Below are positions 5,249 to 7,616 of a stretch of DNA of 7,616 nucleotides, in pieces. The stretch is from contig JAUYFO010000009.1 of assembly GCA_030690925.1 (NCBI GenBank), positions 1-7,616 of the forward strand. Direction: 5' to 3'. The notes under the pieces are model-generated. The model saw nothing but the letters and a program-made list of their open reading frames with translations, ran no database searches and had not been told where the DNA came from. Each line of letters begins with the position of its first letter. The stretch's first letter is position 1. A program made the translations under genes and the position numbers. Source of the stretch: Candidatus Moraniibacteriota bacterium. Its GTDB lineage: Bacteria > Patescibacteriota > Minisyncoccia > Moranbacterales > UBA1568.

Positions 5249-6190
5249 ATGACCAAAAATTTCAAGCTTCTCCTGAAAGAAGCACAGGAGCTTCAGCTCG
5301 CCGTAAATAATATCTATCCGGAAAAGGAGGTAGTCGAGATATCGGACGGTAAGCAGACGATCATCGTCAAGGAAGTCTTTTCCCTCGCCCTCAACCCTGC
5401 TTCTGCTAGTTCAGCCCTCGCCAAAAATAAAGAAATTACGTATCGCTTCTGGGAGCGCGAGGGCATCCCCTTTCCGCGTAGCCGATATTTCCGCAAGAGT
5501 GCGACCTTTTCGGCGACTGTTGATGACCTGCAACTGCAGTTTCCGGTCGTTTTCAAGAAATCCAATGGGAAAAAGAGCATCGGCATCCACACCAATGTCG
5601 GGTCATTCGATGAGCTGGCTGCTATTGTAAAAAATTCCGACGGAAGCTTCATTGTTCAAGAAATGGTTTTTGGAAAGGAGTACCGCCTTCTTGTTTACAA
5701 AGATCGGCTTCTGGGAGCACTCGAACTTGTCCCTCCTCAAATCATAGGTAACGGAGTGGATACTATTGCCACTCTCATAGAAAGAAAGAATATCGATCTC
5801 CAGAAAAAAATTATCATCAATGGGAAGGTAATCCAGACTTTGGAAAAAAACAACCTTTCCCTCAATACCATCCCCGCACAACAATCTTGCGTTTTGCTCC
5901 AGGAAAATTCCTGTCTTGCTGAGGGAGGTTCGTCGATAGATTGTACCGAGATTGTCCATAAGGACATGCTCGCCCTCGCGCTCAAGTCGGCCCGGGCGAC
6001 CAATATGAAGCTCGCTGGCATAGATATCATCTGCGAAGATATCGCTCTTGACCCACGGCAGCAAAAAGTGTCTTTCCTGGAGACCAATAGTTTTCCGAGC
6101 CTTTCCATCCACTATGATCCAACCGTAGGAAAGCCACGACGAGTTATCCGGGATATTCTCGCAGATATATTCACCCTCAGCATAGAGTAG
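5249..6190 (+). CDS. Stand-alone ATP-grasp ligase resembling the cyanophycin synthetase ligase core
   Basis: This 313-residue ATP-grasp protein resembles the central ligase domain of cyanophycin synthetase (CphA) and the ligase half of bifunctional GshF. Residues 1-45 form a short N-terminal region. NKEITYRFWEREGIPFP (60-76) is the usual entry to the ATP-grasp fold. VVFKKSNGKKSIGI (100-113) is the first nucleotide-binding segment. IVQEMVFGKEYRLLV (135-149) is the family's central strand with an acidic residue. GGSSIDCTEIVH (226-237) matches the CphA 'GGTAID.T' signature. AGIDIICED (256-264) and LETNSFPSL (277-285), with E278 and N280, give the metal-binding end. It lacks the Mur-ligase half of CphA, so it is not a cyanophycin synthetase as such; substrates are unknown. 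It starts 11 nt after the fusion gene with a weak AAGAGA (5235-5240) upstream, and ends 4 nt before the next gene. Confidence 0.85.
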   Translation: MTKNFKLLLKEAQELQLAVNNIYPEKEVVEISDGKQTIIVKEVFSLALNPASASSALAKNKEITYRFWEREGIPFPRSRYFRKSATFSATVDDLQLQFPVVFKKSNGKKSIGIHTNVGSFDELAAIVKNSDGSFIVQEMVFGKEYRLLVYKDRLLGALELVPPQIIGNGVDTIATLIERKNIDLQKKIIINGKVIQTLEKNNLSLNTIPAQQSCVLLQENSCLAEGGSSIDCTEIVHKDMLALALKSARATNMKLAGIDIICEDIALDPRQQKVSFLETNSFPSLSIHYDPTVGKPRRVIRDILADIFTLSIE

Positions 6191-6194
6191 CCTT

Positions 6195-7616
6195 ATGAAA
6201 ATATCAGTCATCTGCAAAACAAAAGAATGGCAAGTCGAACGACTAAAAGAAGAGGCGGAGAAACTGTCCATCGACTTTGAGGTGCACGACATAGTATCGG
6301 CCGATGTCCTCCCGAAAAATTTGGGCGAAATCGTCCTGTGGCGATCATCCTCGCTCGGGGGCGGAGAAAATCGACAGCACGTGATGCAGACTATTACTGC
6401 AGACCATATCCTTATCAACCGCTGTCTGGCCAAGCTTCCTCGTGCTACCGAGAAAGAATTCCAACAAGCCTACGTCCGCGAAAAAACTACCACCATCAAC
6501 TGCATCACGACTTTCCGCTTTTCCTCAAAAGAAGCTGTCAATAAGGCACTCCAAGAAAAAACGCTTCGTTTCCCATTTATTGCCAAGCCCAATAAAGGTT
6601 CAAAGGGTCAGGGGGTGGCCCTTATTCATACCATTGATGATCTCGACCATACTGAGAATCCTCTCGAGGAGCTGGTCTTTCAAAATTTTATCCAAAATTC
6701 CGGCGATTATCGTATCTTTGTTCTCGGAGGAAGAGTCCTAGGGGTGATAAAGAGAACCGCTCAAGAAGGAGGGTTTCTCAATAATATTTCTCAGGGCGGA
6801 TCAGCGGAAATGATCACCGACCAAAAAATACTAAGCACTTTGCGCCGCATTGGAACAACGGTAGCGTCAATTTTCGAACTCACTATTTGCGGCGTCGATG
6901 TTATCTACGATGAGATTGAGAAAAAATTCTTTTTCCTTGAAGTAAACACCGTCCCTCAGTGGAAAGGGTTTCAAACAGCCACCAATATCAATGTCGCAAA
7001 GGAAATCATCCTTTTTTGCAAACGCCTGGCTGATCGCAAAACGACGTCCGTGCCGGCGCTCGTACGAGAAGAATATGATTCTCAAATTCATCTCCTGGGG
7101 AATAAACAATTTCATTTTCTCTCCCGACTCTTCCTCTGGACAGGTGCGGATACCTACAAAACACTCCTCGGCGATTTCAAAAAAAATTATATCGGGACAT
7201 CTGAAGCAGACTACGAAGCAGTCCTCCAAAAAGTCTACACCACCCTGCCGGAACACGGCCCCCGCATGGCGGGGAGAGAGACCCGTATGCCGTACTTCAC
7301 CAAATACCCAGAACTCGAGCCATTCCTCAACCTTCTCTTCAAGAATCTTTTTGCCCAAAAACTCTACGGGGTCGACCTTCATCCGCTCATAAAAAAATTA
7401 GTCACGAATGATCAGTTACTCACTCTCAAAAAAAATCTCGAGCAAGACCGAGAGGCACTGCAGATTCTTTCTACCCACGCCATCAATTACCTCTACCTCC
7501 TCGAGTCCTACCTCGATACAGAAGAGAAAAAAGCGGACCCTGCACACTATTTGGAAGTCGGGAGCTCCTATCCGGAAAACTCTTTCGAGTTGCAGATTTA
7601 TTTCTTCACCCATTGC
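6195..7616 (+). CDS. RimK-like ATP-grasp ligase with unrecognised C-terminal region (3' end outside window)
   Basis: The frame is open from ATG 6195 to the window edge, 474 codons with no stop. Residues 1-about 80 look like the RimK pre-ATP-grasp region (MKISVICKTKEWQVERL). The ATP-grasp core follows. It contains FIAKPNKGSKGQGVALI (128-144, K131 and the glycine-rich loop), ELVFQNFI (159-166), GDYRIFVLGGRVLGVIKR (170-187) and FLNNISQGGSAE (194-205). GVDVIYD (233-239) and FFLEVNTVPQWKGFQ (246-260), with D235, E249 and N251, complete it. These blocks line up in order with E. coli RimK (VEG.QGIGV, DIRC, IERR, SNLHRGG, GVD, EVNASPG), which adds glutamates to ribosomal protein S6. From about residue 285 comes at least 190 residues of mostly helical sequence I do not recognise, still continuing at the edge. 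RimK itself is only about 300 residues. The gene starts 4 nt after its neighbour, with no clear Shine-Dalgarno, implying translational coupling. Its true target is unknown. Confidence 0.87.
   Translation, partial: MKISVICKTKEWQVERLKEEAEKLSIDFEVHDIVSADVLPKNLGEIVLWRSSSLGGGENRQHVMQTITADHILINRCLAKLPRATEKEFQQAYVREKTTTINCITTFRFSSKEAVNKALQEKTLRFPFIAKPNKGSKGQGVALIHTIDDLDHTENPLEELVFQNFIQNSGDYRIFVLGGRVLGVIKRTAQEGGFLNNISQGGSAEMITDQKILSTLRRIGTTVASIFELTICGVDVIYDEIEKKFFFLEVNTVPQWKGFQTATNINVAKEIILFCKRLADRKTTSVPALVREEYDSQIHLLGNKQFHFLSRLFLWTGADTYKTLLGDFKKNYIGTSEADYEAVLQKVYTTLPEHGPRMAGRETRMPYFTKYPELEPFLNLLFKNLFAQKLYGVDLHPLIKKLVTNDQLLTLKKNLEQDREALQILSTHAINYLYLLESYLDTEEKKADPAHYLEVGSSYPENSFELQIYFFTHC

Noticed and set aside
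5603..6433. 276-aa minus-strand frame spanning the junction of the two ATP-grasp genes
   Set aside because: It is antisense to conserved ATP-grasp motifs in both genes and resembles no family.

Overview
The window reads as a piece of a compact bacterial chromosome, most likely from the Candidate Phyla Radiation (Patescibacteria, Parcubacteria-like). This is an inference from several features: all eight genes lie on the plus strand, Shine-Dalgarno sequences are weak or absent, spacers carry AT-rich degenerate short-period repeats, and a two-helix small protein sits beside a membrane-anchored PH-like protein. Nothing in the window fixes the taxon. The coding frames read with the standard bacterial code. 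All eight visible stops are TAG (5) or TAA (3), and none is TGA.

Left part (1-2990), information processing. The window opens inside ruvB, the Holliday-junction branch-migration motor, at its Walker B motif. A possible promoter lying on an 8-bp inverted repeat follows. Next come a small two-helix membrane protein (745-969) and a bacterial PH-like membrane protein (979-1551), 9 nt apart. A 182-nt spacer holds a degenerate 7-bp repeat array and a palindrome. After it come yebC (1734-2459) and ruvC (2496-2990), a familiar pair. The spacer between them is built of AGCTT-type repeats. ruvA is not in the window.

Right part (3133-7616), a probable amide-ligase/peptide-modification cluster. After a 142-nt spacer with a long imperfect inverted repeat come four closely packed genes. 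The first is a seven-helix membrane protein resembling the membrane half of the '7TM / inactive transglutaminase' proteins. The second is a 468-aa fusion of an alpha-L-glutamate-ligase-like ATP-grasp enzyme with a RimB-type ('ATP-dependent zinc protease', retropepsin-like) domain. The third is a stand-alone ATP-grasp ligase resembling the ligase core of cyanophycin synthetase. The fourth is a RimK-like ATP-grasp protein with an unrecognised C-terminal region, open at the right edge. Gaps are 38, 11 and 4 nt, so one transcript is likely.

In proteobacteria the 7TM/transglutaminase, ligase-like and zinc-protease genes are typically separate neighbours. Here the transglutaminase part is absent, ligase and protease are one polypeptide, and two further ATP-grasp ligases are added. 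My inference is a membrane-associated system that adds and removes amino-acid tags, or makes a small peptide. Substrate and product cannot be read from the sequence.
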